From assembly GCA_013306675.1 (NCBI GenBank), contig JABLUY010000094.1:59656-123655 (forward strand): a stretch of DNA of 64,000 bases. The letters run 5' to 3'. This document shows positions 41,103-54,316 of the stretch, one piece after another. The translations under genes were made by a program, and so were the position numbers. The notes under the pieces were generated by a model that saw only the letters and a program-made list of their open reading frames with translations, made no database searches and was not told where the DNA came from. Numbering within the stretch: position 1 is the stretch's first letter; each line of letters starts with the position of its first letter. This DNA is from Thraustochytrium sp. TN22. Its lineage: Eukaryota > Sar > Bigyra > Thraustochytrida > Thraustochytriidae.

Positions 41103-41827
41103 GACTCGCCTCGCCTCGCCTCGCCTCGCCTCGCCTCGCCGCGCCGCGCCTCGCCGCGCCTCCGGTCCGCTCCGAGTTTGCCGCCGCCGCCGCCGCTGCC
41201 CGAGCAGTTTTAGGAGTTTGTTCCGGCGCCGCAGGGAGCGCCGCGGGAGCGCCGCAGGAGCTCGGCGAGCGAGCGCCGCGCCGCGCCGGGCCCCGGTGCG
41301 GAGGGGCGGCGTCGAGCCTGATTTTGATGGTCAGAGCGCTGCCGGCCGAGGCCGCCGCACTGCGCCGCGCCCCCGGGCCGACCTGGCTGGCTGATGGAAT
41401 GCTTGATTGATGGATTGATTCTGTTTGCGATTGCGCGGCGCCGGGGCGGGAGCCTGCTGACAGTGAGTTCAAATTCAAAATTCAAACGCGCTAGCTAGGC
41501 ACAGGCAGCCACGGTGAAACTGGCTGGGCCGTCGCGCTCGACGCAACGCAACGCAGCGCAGCGCAGCTCGACCCGCCTCGGCTCGCCTCGGCTCGCCTCG
41601 GCTTGGTTTGGCCCGGCGCACGCTCTCACCGCGCGCACCAGCGCGTTTTGGCGCGTCCTGACGCCGGCGCTCTCGCAAGCCGTCCTCAATCAAGCTGGAA
41701 CCCAGACCTCTAGCTAGCTCTCGCTAGAGCCAAACGCCGCCAGACCACGACAGCGCCGGCGCGCACGGGCGGCGCGCGCGCGCGCGCGGAGTGCGTGGGA
41801 GAGGCCGCCGCGGCCGCCGCGAAGCCG
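41044..41827. promoter_or_regulatory. Shared divergent promoter region of A2 and B2
   Basis: These 784 bp separate the chosen ATGs of A2 and B2. It contains a CCG microsatellite (41052-41102) and a CTCGC pentamer array (41105-41140) next to the A2 start, an AT-rich island (41466-41488, GTTCAAATTCAAAATTCAAAC), CGCAACGCAG repeats (41539-41568), GCCTCGGCTC repeats (41575-41605) and a CG dinucleotide run (41771-41788). The minus-strand frame stays open through part of it, but the encoded Arg/Gly/Ala sequence looks like translated repeat rather than protein. No start codon other than TTG supports an extension of A2. Confidence 0.6.
41105..41140. repeat. CTCGC pentamer array 5' of A2
   Basis: Seven tandem CTCGC units, then degenerate GCGCC copies to about 41160. 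The array sits 60-100 bp upstream of the A2 start. The same pentamer array lies directly upstream of the aspartokinase gene. Confidence 0.95.
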
Positions 41828-44800
41828 ATGATCTGGGTCGTGTTCAACGGTGAGGTGGCAGGGGCAAAGCAGAGTGAGGCGGCGGACCTGCTCGTCAAGG
41901 TGGCGGTCGCCGGCGCTGACGCGCAGGACCTGGACGCGGGGGAGGATGGCAACGCCAGGGAGCTGGAGACCATGGTGCACACTACCTGGCCGATTGTCGC
42001 GGTCAAGGTGTCGGCGCCTGGCGAGCAGGGGCTCTGGACGTCCATGCTCAGGGTGGTCAAGAAGGTCAAGCGCGGCCTCTCCGGGGGCGGCAGCGCCGTA
42101 GCGGTTGAGGTCACGCTCAAAGACGCCAGGGTGGCCAAGCTCCTTGTCTCCAAGGAGCAGTTGGAGGACAACGTCGAGCGCTCTAGCGTGCTGCACTTTC
42201 TGGGAGAAGGTCTGAGCGCGGCGCCCAAGGCTCTTCTGAATTGCCTGGCCCAGATCGCCGAGTCGGCGAAGATCTCGCCATTGGACGTGATGGAGGAGGT
42301 CGAGGGCGTCATGGGAGACAACAGAGCGCTCATGGTGGAGCTCATGTACCGCAGAAAACATGAAAAGGAGACCTGGAAGGAGGAGCTCCCGTGGGACCTG
42401 ACGACCGCAGAGGAGCACGCCCGCGCTGCACGCCTCTTGCTCACGGCGCGCTGGGCGACCGCAGCGCGCAGGCACGTTGAGCTCTTCCAGGCCGCGCTGC
42501 AGTCTGGAGAGAAACTGACGCGCAAGGAAGCAGAGTCGCTGCGAGCAGAAGTCAAGCGCAGATTCCCGTGGAGGCTTTTCAAGCATGCGTGTGTGGCAGC
42601 CCTGATCCAAGACACCTTCGTTGGACGCGGTACTGCAAGTCAGCTCCATGGCAATGACGACGACGACGACGACAGCGACGACGACGGCGACGACAGCGAC
42701 GACGACAACGACGACAACGACGACGACGACAACGAAGATGTGGACATGAGCGAAAAGCAGAGCAAACAACTCGCCGTTACCTACGATGGACCCGTCCAAG
42801 CCGTGCGTCTCGCGACCGCGCTTCGTGATGTGCGGAACCTGCTCCCCTCCGACCTACCTCAGTGCAAGGCGCTGGCATCCAAGAGACCCGTGTACGGTGC
42901 CCTCTGCTGCATCGCAAACCCGCGCAGCGGCCCGAAACTTTCTCTCGTCGAGATGGACGAGGAAAAGGCAGAAGAGGCGCGTGCACTTGCTGAGGCCCTG
43001 AGTAACACCCTTGGCGAGCAGGCCGCATTTCTTGCGTGGATCCGCGTTTGCGTCGCGAGGAGTTTCAGGCTGAGCGACGCCCTGCAGTTTTGCGCGCCCC
43101 TCTTTGCCCAGGACACGGAGGAGATCGTACGCCAGTGCGTTGCGGCCAGACTCGTGCATCGCGTCAAGCAGGAGCCAAGGGAATTTCTTCCAACCCTGAT
43201 TTGCGAATTCGCGGCGGAGACGGGAAGCTCTCGCAACGTCAGAGGCCAGGTGGCGGCTCGCATCTTCGAGGAGCTGCCCTCGTACTCGGATGCCCTCGTA
43301 GCCTGTCTGCTCCACCCCCTGCTCGCCCGTTGCGACCCGAGCGCCAGGCCTGTCGCCGCCGAAGAGCTGCTGTCCCTGGCGCCGCAAAATGTCTTGTTCC
43401 AGGCGGGACAGGCGTTCGCCGTGGCTGGTGCGGACGCGATACGCTGGGACGCGCTCGCGACCCATAGCTCGCCGCGACTCGCGAGCGCCATCCTGTTAAC
43501 GTTAAAGGCGCCCGCCTCGGCGTACTTCGACAGCCTGGCCTTTCGTCGCTTCGTGGCTGCCGCGATCCGTCGCGGGCTCCTGCCTGCGTCCGTCTTTGAG
43601 GAGGTGGACCGCGTGACCGCCCCGGACATGGACTTTACGAGGCTGCACGCCAGCCTCCTCCTCATTGGCAATGCATACGCGTCGCTGGTTGCGCCTAGCG
43701 GGCTCACATCGAGTGAGGCAACAGTACGTCGCGTCGCCAAGGCGTTTGACGCGCTGGACGCCTCGCGCCCGCTCAAGGAGGTCACGGCGTGGGCGCAAAC
43801 CTGGGCCGCGGCACGCGACAGCACCGAAGCTGACGGCCGCGGCGGGGACGCGCGCTGCGTCATTCCTGAGGACGAGCGCAGTCGCGCTGCCCTCCGGCAG
43901 CACGGGGAGTGTTTTTTGCGCGGTCTGCTGGAGCTGCAGCACTCCACCTCTCGCATGACCCGATTTCGCAGGTACGTGCGCAGGAGCCTCCGCGGCCACT
44001 TGCGCGACGACCTCTTCCAGGAGTTGGAGCCGCGGCTGGACGAATGGAGCGCGATTTTGGCAAGCTTTCCGGTACGCGTTGCCAGGGTTCAACGGCAGGT
44101 CGACGGCCTCGTCGTCTTTGAGCGAAGCGAAGACGCGAAGGTGGCGGCTGCAGACTCCGTCTGGTTTCATCAGGCGGTCTTGGAACAGACGGCAGAGGCA
44201 CGCTCGATCGACGATGTTCTGGACATGATGCACTCAGCGCACGTCATGGCCCGCGACCACGTCGGCAGTGCCTTAGACGGAAGGGCTGATGTAGGCGCTC
44301 TGGACGCCGCCTTCACCTCGGACGTGCCCCGGGAGCACGCGGCGATGCGCGCCCTTCTAAGCACGCCCGTCGATCAGGAGCGGCTCTACCGGCTTGCAGA
44401 GCTCTGTGTGACGGTCAACCCGATCCTCCCTGAGGTACGTCGGACGGCACGTCGGTTGCGCACGATCCTCCAAGGTCTCGTCGAGGGCCTCGTCGAAGAG
44501 GCGGCCAAACAAGCCGAGCCGGATGCCATCAGCGAATGGTTGACCATGTACGCGGAGGACACCACCGCCCTGCCATGGTTCGGGCTGCGCAGCCTCGATC
44601 GCCTCGTGCTGGACGGAGTGGAGGCGCTCTCGCTACCCGTGGGCGAGTGGGCAAAGCTCAGCCACGTTGAAGCCGAGATTGCCGGTATCCGCGCCCTGCT
44701 TAACCTCCGCGCCGCAGACGGTAAGGCGCGCCTGGAGCAGAAGCTGGAACAGCTGCGCTCGACGACGCTTGTGCAGGATCGAGACCTGACCTTTGAAGCG

Positions 44801-47800
44801 CGCTTCGTTTCCGAGCTCTGTCAGCGCCTCGACGGCCTCTCCAGCAAGGCGACACTCGCCTCGGCGACGTGTGCCGTCGTGCGGCTTGCGCACCTGCTTG
44901 CGAGACCCATGGCGAGCGGCACCTCGGTCCTTGGCGTCTTTCAACTGCTCAATCGCGACCACCCCAAGCCGTCCTTCGTGCTAGAGAGCAACTTTGACGC
45001 GCTCAACGACGCGAGTCTGAAGCTCGTCGTGGCTCCGCCCGGCAAAGCACATGGCAGCGACGGCACTGACGGCTTATGCAACTCCAGAAATCATGCGAAC
45101 GGCGTCTGTGTGCAGCTCCACGCACGCGGCAAGGCCTTCAACGTGGCGAGCCACGGCCGCGGACTCCGCCAGCTCGACTGCAGTGCGCTATCCGAGTTCA
45201 CCACGCAGATGCTCTCGTACGCGAGCGCCGCCGCGGCGGAGGCGCAGACGGCCTCGAGCGAGGCCACCAAGGTCCTGCGCTTCATTGCGCGCACGGAGCA
45301 CGCGCGACGTCTCGGTGTCGACCTTCGCGACGCCTGGCGCGTGGACTTCGTCTTCAACGGGACCAAGCAGCCTTGGGGCGAGGTCACAATCGGTCCAAAC
45401 GCGCTTGAGATCCTTTGGAAACACGCCAATCCGCGCGCCGCGAGCCCGGAGACCGACCTCGACTGCAAGGCGGCGCGCGGCATACTAATCCCTGACGCCA
45501 CGCTTCAAGAGGTGCGCACTGTTCGTCGCCAGGTGGAACAGGCGGCGCCATGGGCGCTCCGACTTTGCACATCTCGGCAAGACCAGCGCCAGGCTGACGC
45601 CTGGGACCGCATTGTTGTGGATGAGGCCGCTCGGGCCGGGCCTGAAGCAATGAAGACGGCTGTCGCGCGGCTCGCCGGGCCGGCGCTCGACAGCGACGAT
45701 GCGGCTCGGCGCGTTCGTCGCGCAGTGCAGCTGCTGGAGGCTGGCGAAGACCCTGTCGAGGCACCGCCTCGGCCCCCAAGCCTGCCTCCGTTTGTAGCGA
45801 TCGAGACGTCGCGCCTGCAGGCGGCCGCCTGGTCCATGAGCCAATGGTCGTGGCGCGCCCTGAGCCTTCTTGGCGGCGTGGCGGCCGAGACCTCCATCTT
45901 CGCGATTGATGACTCCATCTCGGAACGGGCAATCGAGGTCCTGCTCGTAGCCATCCGCGAGGCCGCGCGGCAGCCCGCGGACGCTGCGTTTTGTCTCGCC
46001 AGCGGGCGAGGTCTTGTAATTGCTGGGGCGGGGGCTCTCGCACCTGGCACGCGGGCCCAGCTCTGTACGGCCTGCGTGGACTACGCCACGGCAGTGCGCT
46101 CTGCGGACCTGGCGTCGAGGTCGCCGGTCCTCGTTCTCATCGACAAAGGAGCGATCGGGCTGGATGACCGTGCTCTCAAGGCAGCTCACGTCGTCAAGGC
46201 AACCCATGCGGATGAAGTCTTCCGCCAGCTCTGCGCGCAGGAGCCCAGGCCAGCGCGGCGCCCAAGGCTGGTTCGCGTACACTCCGTGGAGGACCTCACC
46301 GCACGAGCCGCTGGCATCGTGCCCCCTGGGCCTCGCATTCTCGTGCGCAAGACGATGAGCATCGCAAGTCTGGTTTCGGAGCTTCGCGAGGTGGCGCAGC
46401 AGGGCCCCTCCGACCCACGCAAGGCGAATGTCATCGTCTTGGACTGCCTCGAGGATGCCTCCGAGGTGCTCGACTCACCTCTTGGCGTCGCACTCATGTC
46501 TCTCGTCACAACGTGCGCCATCGGCCAGGAGACGTGCAGCGGCCCGTTCTTGCTTGCACCTGGAGCGGGCGTCAGGGTGACGCTCGAGGTGGCCGCCGGC
46601 ACGCATTTGCCCTTTCAGCAAGCGCCCGCTCGTTTCAAGCCGCCGTCGAGCCTGCCCGCGACGTCCGATATCGTGGAGGCAGCCGCGGTCAAGCTGGAGG
46701 CCCTTGCGGTGGATGCCGAGCAACGCGAGGTAAACGAGGGCGAGGTCTGCGCAGCTTTGGCCATTCACCGCGCCTCACTCAGCGGCAGGCCCCAGTCGGA
46801 CGAACTTGCGTTCACCTACACGCCGGAGGCGCTCCGCGTCATGGCCCTCGCCCTGCGCTGCATCCCTCCGAGCCCCGCCGCTGGTGACTGCGCGCTGGTG
46901 CGGCCCGTGGTCCTTGCCGGAGACACTGGCACGGGCAAGACCTACCTTTGCATCAAGCTGCAAGAGCTGCTGTCGCGGTCGACTCTCTGGAAGGTGCAAG
47001 CATCGGCTCGGCTCTGGTCTTTCTCCGCTGCCTTTGGTCACGCCGAGGTTGCCTATCTCAACAAGAAGGTGGCCGAGACGCCCGCCACGGAGGACGAATG
47101 GAGCTTTGTCATTCTTGACGAGGTCACGGCCAGTGCCGCGCAGAGCTCCATCGAAGCCCTGGTGCGAACGAACGTTGCGGCTGCAAGTGCGCTCAAGGAC
47201 GAGGGTTTCCACCGCGTCCGCCCCTTCTTCCTCCTCACATGCAACCCGGACCCACGGCGCGACGAGGTCTTTGCGTTGGCGCGGACGCTTGCGGCGGTCC
47301 TGCTCGACCTTGTTCCGCCCGCCGCCGACTCCATGAGGGCCTTCGTGCGCTCGAGCTTCGAGCGGTTTGCGTGGCACGCGGATTCCACCGTCAGCAAGGT
47401 GAATCCCGTCACGGCTACAGACTTGTACATGGCGGCGGCAGCGGCCTTTGGCGCCCAAGCCACACAATATGGCGTGCTCAGCTCGAGAGACGCCACGCAA
47501 TGTGCGGCGATCGCCAGCGAGCTGTGCCTGAAGCCGGGATTTCTTCAAGATCTGCTCGGTGGCAGCGCGGACGGGACGGACGCAGTAGCCCTGGCACTTT
47601 ACCTGGTGATTGGCGTTCGCATGGTGCCTCGCGGGGCCTTTTATGAGGCGCTCGGGTCCGTTCTGGTCCGCGACTGGGAGCGCTGGTTTCAAGAGGCGAG
47701 GGCGAGCGTCGTCAGCGCGTACAACGTGGCCAAGGGCGTGGTCGCCACGCGAGCGCTTGAGGAGAACCTGCTGGTGCTCACGCTTGGCCTGTTGGCGCGG

Positions 47801-50800
47801 CAGCCTGTGCTCCTCTTGGGTGATGACGGCACGTCCAAGAGTCTGTCCATCAAGATGGTCTCCCGACAGATGCGCGGCGACCTCTCGGCTCGAGAGCTTC
47901 TCAAGACGCACTTCCCGCGCCTGCAAACCTTCGCTCTTCAATTCTCTCCGCGAACGTCCGCCGCGCTCGTGCGGCAGCTCGGGATGGCCCTCACGGGCCT
48001 CACGGGGGACGAGCGCGCCTCCCTGTTCAAGAGCGCGCTGCCGTGTGCCGTTTTGGAGGAGATGTCCATGGCGCGGGCAGGGCCGGAGGGCCCGCTTCGG
48101 GCGTTGCACGGCCTGCTGGACGACCACCAGTTACGGCCTCGCACCAGCGTGCGCGGCGGCGTTCAGGCGGGCTCCGGCGCGAATGCCTTTGGCTTCATCG
48201 GCACGTCAAACTTTTTGCCGTCCATGGGCACCCAAATTCCCGTTGGGCGCGCCCTGGCGAACCGCATGCTGGTGCTTGTGCACGAGAAGCAGCAGCGCGA
48301 GGACCTCGTGCACATGGCCATGGCAGCAGCCTTGTCCGGAACCGAAGGACGCCTCGCAGGCATGGGGCTCGAGTACCTGAGGAGCGCCGCCGGCCACGTT
48401 GCCGTGCGCGACCTGCTCGCCTTCGCGCGCGCGCTGGTTGTGAGTTCCTCACGGCCGTGGGCGGCGAGAGAGGCCGACGTGGTCCCGCTCGTGTGCGCCG
48501 CCTACCTGCAAAAGGTCACCAAGGATGGCTCGAAAGAGGTGTGGTCCAGGCTGCCCTTGCAGGCGGATGGCGTTGCTGCCCAGGTGGACCACGGGAGATT
48601 GATGCGGGTCCTCCAGGACCCGGCGATGCCGCCTCGCGCGCTGCTCGTCGTCTACGAGACGACGCGCGATTTGGAGGACTGGCTGGCGGCCCTGGACGGC
48701 CGGCTCTGCCCGCAGCTCGCCAGCTGCGAGGCGTCCGTCTTGGATCTCCTGGAGCTTGGTCTGGACCCGGCCGTGGCGCGGCACACACAGGCTGAGACCG
48801 TCGGCGAGCTCGCAGACATGCCCACGACAGCGTTTGGCAAGTGCTTCGAGCTCGTCGAACCGGCGAAGCGGGTACTGGAGGCGTACGCGTGGTCATGCGG
48901 CGACACGGCTCCGCTTCTCCCAACAGCTCCGGGCGACGCCGCGCGGCCGGTAGAGGAGTGGGTCGAGTCACGCCTGCCCTTTGTCACCGGCGACGCGCGC
49001 CAAAAGGTCGTCAAGAGCCTCGCAAAGCGTGGCGTGAAGACTTGTGCTGACCTTGCAGCGATGCCTGTGGCAAGCTTTCTCGCGCCGGAGTGGCGCAAGA
49101 AGGTTGGGCTCGTGGTCACACTCGAAGTGATGCGCGCTGCGCTCGCTTCGGGAGAGCACGCGGCCAAGGACTGCTACAAGCGCAACAAACGGCTCATCAG
49201 GGCGGCGAGCGCGCCGCTGTCGGAAGGAAGTCGCGACAGCGGCGGCGATGAGGATGAGGTCGAGACGCCTCTCGTCAGGGTGCACCGGGACGTGCTCTGT
49301 ATCAGCGACTGGGTCGCGCCAATGGAAGAGGGCCGGCGCGAGACGCTGCTGCGTCTTCGCACGAGTTTGCACAGCGGCGGCTGCACGACGCTGGTGAACC
49401 CGGAGCCTGTGCTGGACCGCATCCACGCACTAATGAACGATTTCACGAGCAACCAGACGTCCACCCTGCAGACCGGGGCCTCTTTTGAGACGGTCTCCAT
49501 CGCGCCTGGGGCCAGGCTGATTCTGTGCATGCATGTCAGCCAGGTTTCGCAGCTGCACCCGGCGGTCTTGTCGCGTGTTTCTGTGGTGAACTCGGGTTAC
49601 CCGGTCCCGCGCCAGGTGCCCGGTGCTCGGGCGCGGCCTGAGTCGGTCTATGCCCAGCTCGCGCAGAAGGCGCAGTCAGTCTGTGCCGGGGACGACTGGC
49701 CGGGCCCGGCGGACTACAGCCTGCTGGACGCCGTGGACGTCGGTCAGACAAGCACCGCCTTCGGGTCCCGCGCCGGTAAACATGTGTCGATCGTGTCGAG
49801 CGCCGACCGTCTCGAGTGCCCGCGGGCGTTCACCTGCGTCGCAGCACGCGGATTTGCGACGCTGGACGACCTCGAACGCGGCCTCCGCCAGGCACTGGAA
49901 GGCTCACGACGGAGCATCTTTTGCGACCTCGCCTCGCTCGCTCTAGCAGACACGGTCAACGTACTAGTCGCTCTGGGGTTCGCGGGGCCCACGCTGCAGA
50001 CAGGCTCCTTCACGAACCGGCTCCTCGCGGGCCATCGGACCTTGGCCGAGGTCTTCGAAAAGGAAGTCCTGCGCCGAGGCCGGCGAGTTGTACTCCAGGT
50101 GCATCCGCACGCCTTCGGGGCGTGCCACCCGAGCGTACGGCTGCGGTGCGTGGTGGAGCTTCTCGAGGTACGCGACTCGGCGTGCAACCCGCATGAGGCA
50201 TGGCCTCGGCTCGTGGACATTGCACGGGACGCGCGCTGCATCGCCGGTCCGTCGCGCGACTTGCTGTGCGCCTACCTCTGCGCGGGCCAGAGCGACCAGG
50301 CGGAGCAGAACGAGGCGGCCGCTGCGTTGGCGCGACTTGTCGTGGACAAGGTCCTGCTTCGGCGTTGGGGGCCGTGTCTTTTGGGCGCCGAGCGCGTCGA
50401 AACATGGCGACGACTGTGTCTCTCCGTTCGGCAAAGCACGTTGTCGCTCAGGACGCTGGTGCTGGAGGATCTCCGCGAGATGATCTTCCAGTGCGCGGAC
50501 TTTGTGCTCGACGTGCTTGGAAGCAAGGCGTGCATCACGGGCCAAGCGGAAGTGATCGAGGTCGGCGTGAACGCGTGGACCTCGGACGAGGAGGTCGCTG
50601 CGGCGCTTCTCGAGGCCAGGGCCTTCAACTTCCAGCGGCGCACAGCGAGCAGCGGTGTCGCGAGCAGCTCGTTGCGGTTGGCTCAGAGGATGGCGCGGTC
50701 CGCTCAAAGCAGCGTGCAGTTCCCCGGCGCGAGCCACTTGCTCGCGACCATTAGAAACGACGGCGCAGCGGGCCTCGCAAGCGCCTTCCCCCTGCTGGCC

Positions 50801-53698
50801 GCTCCGGAGCGGTTGCTCCCTGCAGACCTCGTGCGGCGCCTGCTGCAGAGCCTCGTGCAGGAGCTCGCCACGGAGTGGCGCCTTGCCAAGCCCGTGGCCT
50901 GCGCGCCAAGCTTCGCGCGCGCGCAGATGGCTCAGCCTCGAGCGTTGCGAGATGTGCTTCTAACATTCTGGGCCCGGCGCCATGAAGTCATGCTCCTCTC
51001 GTTGGTGCGCCGTGGGCGCCGCGACGCATTGGATGCCAGCGACGACGATGGCCTCGGCGGGGGCTTCGCCGATGTGCTTCACGCCCTCCGCAAGGGAAGA
51101 CTTCAGGCGGAGGTGGACGCGGCAACCTTCACGACGGCGCTTCGTCATTGCAAGGCTGGCAGGCAGCTCGACGACGATTGCGACGGTGCCTTGGACGAGA
51201 TCGAGACCCTGGTGGCCCTGTGGCTCGCTTTCGTCCGTGCGAGCCCTGCGGAGCCTGAAGCAGAGCGCAAAGCGCTGGACGCAGCAAGGAAAGTGGAGAT
51301 GGGCAACGGGAGCGTGGGACTGGCAACGAGCGTCGAGGACTGCGAGGCGCTCATGGTCCGGCTCGAGGGCATTCGAGCGCGGCTCAAGCCTCGAAGCGTT
51401 GCGTGCCTGGTGTCGCTGCTCCTCGAGAATGCTGCGTCCGCCGATACTGTGGCGCGAGCGCTGCGGCTGGAAAATGGGACGAAGCGCTCGCAAGCGCAAC
51501 GCATGGTGGACGTGATGGCGGCGCTGGAACGTGCCGATGTGTCGCCCCCAGAGCGCGTTCTGTGCCGCGCTCTTCGGCTGACGGCGATCTGCCTTGTGAC
51601 GTGGGACTCGCTTGACCCCTGGGTTGCGTGCATGTCAACTCGTGCCCCGGGCAACCGTGGCATGGGCAAGGTGGCATGGAGGCTCTTCTGCGCAGTCTTC
51701 GGTGCCCAAGTCGTGGAGTGTGCACTGCGGCAAGGTGGACCGGCTGGGGCTGCGAAGCTGCGTGCGATTCTGCACGAGGGCAACCCTGCCCGCGAGCCGC
51801 TCCGCAACTTTATCATTCGCGTGCTCGTTCGCGACTCGGGTGAGTCTCATCTCAAGGTGGCAAGGTCGTTGCTGGCTCAGACCACGCCAGCCGAGGACCC
51901 GGACGCCGGATGGTACGAGCCTTTTTTGGCGCCCTTGGAGCACGGTGTAAATGAGGTGCTCCTCAATGTGCCTGGTTTCGAGGGCGATGGCGCGAGCGGG
52001 CTATGGACCTCTATGGGCTTGCGCTCGGCCGTGCCGACGCTCACTGCTGGATGCGAGGACTTTGCGGCGCCGGCGCTGCTGTGGAATGCCTTGGTGGCGC
52101 CGTTCGGCGTCCTGCACGGTGCCGGTGATGGCTTCGCGGCGCCCAAGTACGCGCGCACGCTGGCGACCGCAACGCTGCCGGGGATGGAGATGACACCACT
52201 TGAGATGGCCCGTGCCATCGGCGACGGGACGTCGGTGAACAGGTGCCCGCGCTGCGGTTACATCTATAGCATCGGCAACTGCGGGAAGCCCATGGAGACC
52301 GCGCCGTGCCCTGGCTGTCGGGGCGTACTCGGCGGCCAGGCCCATAACTACGCTGGTGGCGGGTCGCATGTCGTGACGAATGCAGCATCGGGGTCTATCC
52401 TGGGCATTCCCTTGAACCTCAAGCTGGAGACCGCCGCAAGCCACAAGGAGGGCTCGTTGCAGCCCCTGGAGTATCGCATCTTGTGGTTGCTGATGCTTTT
52501 CCCATTGGTGGTGGCAACGAGCGGCGGGATGGACACCGCCGATGGGATGCGCGCCGCGCGCCGCGCCGAGCAGGCCGCCATTGCGTGGCAGGCGTACAAG
52601 GCGGCCCTAGGCCTCTACAGTGATGAGGAAGCCTCGTATGCCTTGGTGGCGTTGATGGTGGCCAGTATGAAGAAGCCGGGACCGCCGAACCTAGCTCTGA
52701 GCCACCTATCCCTGGTCAAGCCGTCCACAAGCAGATCGGCAGACTTCCGCACCAGCCGAGAGACCATCTTTCAGGCCGCCATGAAGGCCACCTTGCCGGA
52801 CGGGGCGCAGCTCAAAGATTGGCTCGTGCAGCAAGCCAAGCTCGCGGCAGAGCGGGTCCAGCATTTGCGGGAGCAGCACCCGCTGGTGGGCCTCCGCGAG
52901 ACGAGTCTGGCCAAGATGAACGTGGACGAGGTCCACGCAAGGGTGTTCCCCGAGGCGTGCGAGCTTGAGGTGGCGGCCGCTGCCGATGCGGACGCGGTCC
53001 AGGCGCAGCTGTGGGAGGCCCGCGCTACCGTGCAAGATGTTCCGCTGACGGCGCTCGCCGCGTACGTGGAGCCTTCGGGCAGGTGGACCAGCCAGGTGTT
53101 CCAGGAGCTTCTCGCGCACCTTCCGGCGTGGGCGCGGGAGGTGCCTCGCGTGGCAGAGCACCTGGGCAGCCTCGCCATTGGAGCCCGCAAGCTGCATGCA
53201 GCAGCTTCGACCGTGACCAAGGCCGCAACGGCCAGAGCAGCGGTGATGGCCGTCCTGAACGAGTCCGAGGCAAGTGCGTTTCAGGAGGCATGGGACGCGT
53301 GCCGGGGCGGGCATCAGTTCGAATGTCAGCGGGTGGACGACCTGGGCTCTTTGGACGCGCTGCCGGCTGCGGACCTTCTCATCCTCGAAGAGCGGCCGAC
53401 GCCGCTGCAGACGATGCTGGGAAACCTAGTCCGGGCGCACAACGAAATGGTGCAGTACGTGAGTACGCTGGTGTTCGGCGACGAGATCGGCGCAGGCTCG
53501 ACGAGCGAACAGGTCTCGCTCTATGAAGTGAAGAACGTTGATGCTCACATGGCACGCTGGGCGACGTTGCGTGTGCTGGTGGACCTGCACGCGGCCCGAG
53601 CTGCTCAAGGGCTGGAGCTGGAGCTGGCACTAAGCATTCCTGCGACAGCCTTGGCCTTTGACAATGACTGGCCTCATGCCGTGAGCTCTGCGGGTGGT

Positions 53699-53747
<49 letters not shown>

Positions 53748-54316
53748 GCGAGGAGGTCGGCGTGGTGCGCATCCCCGGTCTGCCCGCAGCGGAGATACTT
53801 CCCGCTTCGCTCGAGCTGGAGGTCGACCGCTTGGTACCGGGCGACGCAAGTCATCGTGTACTGGAGCAGGTGCAGCTTCGTGCCGCGCACGTGGCTGCCC
53901 GCATGCGGAGAAGCGGGCTGGTCTCAGCTGATGCGGAGGAAGACGTGTGGTTTGGGCCGCACGGCGATGTCCGTATTGCTGTGCAAGTGCGTTTCCTGGA
54001 ACTCCTGCAGGACCGTCTCTGCCGCAAGCTAGGGCGTAAGATCTTCGACTGCTTGGGCACGGCGTTTCGCGAGCCGTTCCCAGAGGCGCCGCCTGCGCTT
54101 GTGCGGGACGCGGCGGTGCTGCAGGCACTCATGCAGGCATGCCCACACATTTGCGGATTTCAGAATGGCAACACGCACGTGAGTGAGGTCGTCCCGTTTG
54201 CAGAAGGTTTCGACGAACTACCGGACCACGTTCGGGAGGCCATTGAGTCGCTCAACGTCCCCTGCAAGTACCTGCATGCCCTTTTGGAGGCGAGTGCGAG
54301 CCTCATGAAGATGTAA
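41828..54316 (+). CDS. RNF213-like: RNF213-like giant AAA protein with RZ finger, B2 (4162 aa)
   Basis: I start at ATG 41828 because the protein then begins MIWVVF, aligning with MVWVVL of B1; an upstream GTG at 41795 only adds an Ala-rich stretch. Stop TAA 54314-54316. Domain order equals B1: first AAA Walker A GDTGTGKT at residue 1698, Walker B FVILDEVT at about 1760, sensor TCNPDPRR; second AAA Walker A GDDGTSKS at 1998, with LEEMSMA and LHGLLDDHQL following; SRVSVVNSGYP near 2590; RZ finger at about 3473-3511 (CPRCGYIYSIGNCG ... CPGC ... LGGQAH). No RING-like cluster is visible. B2 has its own insertions: an Asp/Asn run at about 277-304 and a poly-Gly of about 20 residues near 3955. RNF213 relatives combine ATP-driven dynein-like motion with RZ-dependent ubiquitin transfer. 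Divergent from A2; tandem duplicate of B1. Confidence 0.88.
42655..42738 (+). repeat. GAC/AAC repeat coding for Asp/Asn run in B2
   Basis: Imperfect GAC triplets with AAC, AGC and GGC interruptions encode an acidic stretch at about residues 277-304. B1 has no such insertion. Confidence 0.9.
53692..53750 (+). repeat. GGT/GGC repeat coding for poly-Gly in B2
   Basis: About twenty consecutive Gly codons (GGT then GGC) near residue 3955, between the RZ finger and the C-terminus. At the matching place B1 has a short ordinary linker. Confidence 0.92.

Noticed and set aside
41044-41478. N-terminal extension of A2 by 145 residues
   Set aside because: It would need a TTG start, and the sequence is translated CCG and CTCGC repeats; the first ATG is at 41043.
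41795-41827. GTG start for B2
   Set aside because: ATG at 41828 gives an N-terminus that aligns with B1; GTG starts are unlikely in nuclear genes.
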